From: Pseudomonadota bacterium
Lineage (GTDB): Bacteria; Pseudomonadota; Gammaproteobacteria; Pseudomonadales; Oleiphilaceae
Assembly (NCBI GenBank): GCA_023430625.1
Contig: JAEZAA010000019.1
Coordinates: 1 to 13,349, forward strand
DNA length: 13,349 nucleotides
Reading direction: 5' to 3'
Below are positions 11,913-13,349 of the stretch, one piece after another. The position numbers and the translations under genes were made by a program. Numbering within the stretch: position 1 is the first letter of the stretch; each line of letters begins with the position of its first letter. The notes under the pieces are model-generated. The model searched no databases. It was not told the DNA's origin and was given only the letters and a program-made list of their open reading frames with translations.

Positions 11913-13349
11913 CTACAGCTGTCGTGCCTGCTCCCGCAGAACGTATTTTTGGATCTTGCCGGTACTGGTCTTTGGCAGCGGGCCGAACACGATGGTCTTG
12001 GGAGCCTTGAAGCGGGCCAGGTTGTCGCGGGCAAAGCTGATCAGCTCGGATTCGCTGAGGGAGCTGCCATTTTTCAGGGTGACGAAGGCACAGGGGGTTT
12101 CACCCCAGGTTTCATCCGGCTTGGCCACCACGGCCACTTCCGACACGTCGGGGTGCCGGTAGAGCACATCCTCGACCTCGATGGAGGAGATGTTCTCGCC
12201 GCCGGAGATGATGATGTCCTTGGAGCGGTCACGGATCTCGATGTAGCCATCCTCGTGCCAGACCGCCAGGTCGCCGCTGTGGAACCAGCCGCCTTCGAAC
12301 GCCTTGGCGGTGGCGCTGGGGTTCTTGAGGTAGCCCTTCATCAGCAGGTTACCGCGCATCATGATCTCGCCCAAGGTTTTGCCGTCCATGGGCACCGGCT
12401 CCAGGGTGTCGGGATTGGCGACCATGACGCCTTCCAGCAGGGGCGAGCGCACGCCCTGACGGGACTTGAGCTGGGCCTGCTCGTCGGCGGGCAGCTCGTC
12501 CCACTCGCTCTTCCAGGCACAGGCCACGGCGGGGCCGTAGCTCTCGGTCAGGCCATACACGTGGGTGACCTTGATGCCCATGGCCTCGACGCCAGCGATG
12601 ACGGCGGAGGGCGGCGCGGCGCCGGCGGTCATGCCCTGGATGGGCTGGGTGATCCCGCCCTTGAGCGAGTCGTCGGCGTTCTTGAGCATGTTCAGCACGA
12701 TCGGCGCGGCGCAGAAATGCGTCACCTGCTGCTCGCGCATCAAGCGCAGGATGTCATCGGCCCGGACATGACGCAGGCAGATGTTGACGCCGGCGAGTGC
12801 GGCGATGGTCCAGGGGAAGCACCAGCCGTTGCAATGGAACATCGGCAGGGTCCAGAGGTAGCGGGCATGCTGCGGCATGGACCAGGATAGGGTCCAGTTC
12901 ATGGCATTCAGGTGCGCGCCGCGATGGTGATAAACAACGCCCTTGGGGTCGCCGGTGGTGCCGGAGGTGTAGTTCAGCGTGATGGCATCCCATTCGTTCT
13001 GGGGCGGCTGCCAGGCATAGCTGGCGTCGCCTTCGGCCAGGAACTGCTCGTATTCCAGCTCGGAAACCAGATGACCGTCCCGATAGACGGGGTCGTCGAT
13101 GGCCACCACCAGTAACTGGCGTCCCAGCAAACGCAGGGCTTTTTCCGCCACTTCGGCAAATTCCCGGTCCACGAACAACGCCTTGGCTTCGCCGTGTTGC
13201 AGGATGAAGGCAATGGCTTCCGCATCCAGACGGGTGTTGATGGCATTGAGCACCGCGCCGCACATGGGCACGCCGAAATGGGCTTCGTACAGCGGTGGAG
13301 TGTTGGGGCACAGGAAGGCGACGGTGTCGCCCTTGCCGATGCCTTGTTG
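11913..13349 (-). CDS. Fatty acyl-CoA ligase (AMP-forming), partial (N-terminus beyond window)
   Basis: An adenylate-forming enzyme that activates a carboxylic acid with ATP and CoA. It has 478 residues in the window, with the frame open to the right edge (the edge codes QQGIGKGDTVAFLCPN). Probably about 60 N-terminal residues are missing. The motifs are in order: YTSGTTGDPKGVVYHHR (ATP loop), LWTLPMFHCNGWCFPW, YGLTESYGP (A5), WFHSGDLAVWHEDGY with the ribose-binding Asp, RSKDIIISGGENIS, and a C-terminal TSTGKIQKYVLRE with the catalytic Lys. The FHCNGWCF block is shared by medium/long-chain ligases and by DmdB-type methylmercaptopropionate ligases, so chain length is uncertain. The start lies outside: a GTG at 13271 is internal, since family-typical sequence continues upstream. 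It converges on the shared terminator with the cytochrome gene. Confidence 0.93.
   Translation of the reverse strand, partial: QQGIGKGDTVAFLCPNTPPLYEAHFGVPMCGAVLNAINTRLDAEAIAFILQHGEAKALFVDREFAEVAEKALRLLGRQLLVVAIDDPVYRDGHLVSELEYEQFLAEGDASYAWQPPQNEWDAITLNYTSGTTGDPKGVVYHHRGAHLNAMNWTLSWSMPQHARYLWTLPMFHCNGWCFPWTIAALAGVNICLRHVRADDILRLMREQQVTHFCAAPIVLNMLKNADDSLKGGITQPIQGMTAGAAPPSAVIAGVEAMGIKVTHVYGLTESYGPAVACAWKSEWDELPADEQAQLKSRQGVRSPLLEGVMVANPDTLEPVPMDGKTLGEIMMRGNLLMKGYLKNPSATAKAFEGGWFHSGDLAVWHEDGYIEIRDRSKDIIISGGENISSIEVEDVLYRHPDVSEVAVVAKPDETWGETPCAFVTLKNGSSLSESELISFARDNLARFKAPKTIVFGPLPKTSTGKIQKYVLREQARQL

Noticed and set aside
11859..12890. 343-residue plus-strand open frame opposite the acyl-CoA ligase
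   Set aside because: It is antisense to strong AMP-binding motifs and begins in the terminator; its translation is low-complexity Gly/Ala/His.
13269..13271. GTG start for the acyl-CoA ligase
   Set aside because: The frame continues upstream to the window edge with typical family sequence, so the true start lies outside.

Overview
The window comes from a GC-rich bacterium (roughly 60% G+C by eye) with Gram-negative features: an outer-membrane-type lipoprotein, exported periplasmic enzymes, a di-heme cytochrome c and a Fur-like operator. The mix of a lipase, a fatty acyl-CoA ligase, a carotenoid/lignostilbene-type oxygenase and a PiuC-type hydroxylase suggests a marine or soil gammaproteobacterium, perhaps of the Alcanivorax/Marinobacter/Halomonas kind. 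That placement rests on protein style only. I see no mobile element, RNA gene, CRISPR array or phage feature. It reads as ordinary chromosome.

Layout, left to right. A carotenoid oxygenase (minus, C-terminal end cut off by the window) is divergent from a TetR regulator (about 1506-2141), with a near-palindrome at the TetR start. A PKHD-type Fe(II)/2-oxoglutarate hydroxylase (minus, 2176-2850) is divergent from a Gly-Glu-repeat lipoprotein (plus, 2988-3896), with a Fur-box-like sequence between them. Next are a minus-strand pair, a SIMPL-domain protein followed 1 base later by an exported glutaredoxin (4960 to 3928), and then an exported M28-like peptidase (minus, 5111-6646). A 291-base divergent region with an 18-bp perfect palindrome leads to a secreted lipase-like hydrolase (plus, 6938-8362). 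A nitrilase-superfamily amidohydrolase (minus, 8381-9367) is divergent from an AraC regulator with a probable TTG start (plus, 9434-10213). An exported di-heme cytochrome c peroxidase/MauG-like protein (plus, 10409-11824) ends at a strong bidirectional terminator shared with a fatty acyl-CoA ligase (minus, 11913 to beyond the right edge).

The genes form small independent units, mostly divergent regulator/enzyme or enzyme/enzyme pairs, rather than one pathway. The best-supported regulatory unit is the iron-linked hydroxylase/lipoprotein pair. The TetR/oxygenase and AraC/nitrilase pairs look like local regulator-target pairs. The lipase and acyl-CoA ligase fit use of lipids or other carboxylic acids. 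I did not find a clear novel multi-gene system. The most interesting items are the repeat lipoprotein at the Fur-like site, the M28 protein with altered catalytic motifs, the extended di-heme cytochrome, and three unexplained near-perfect palindromes.
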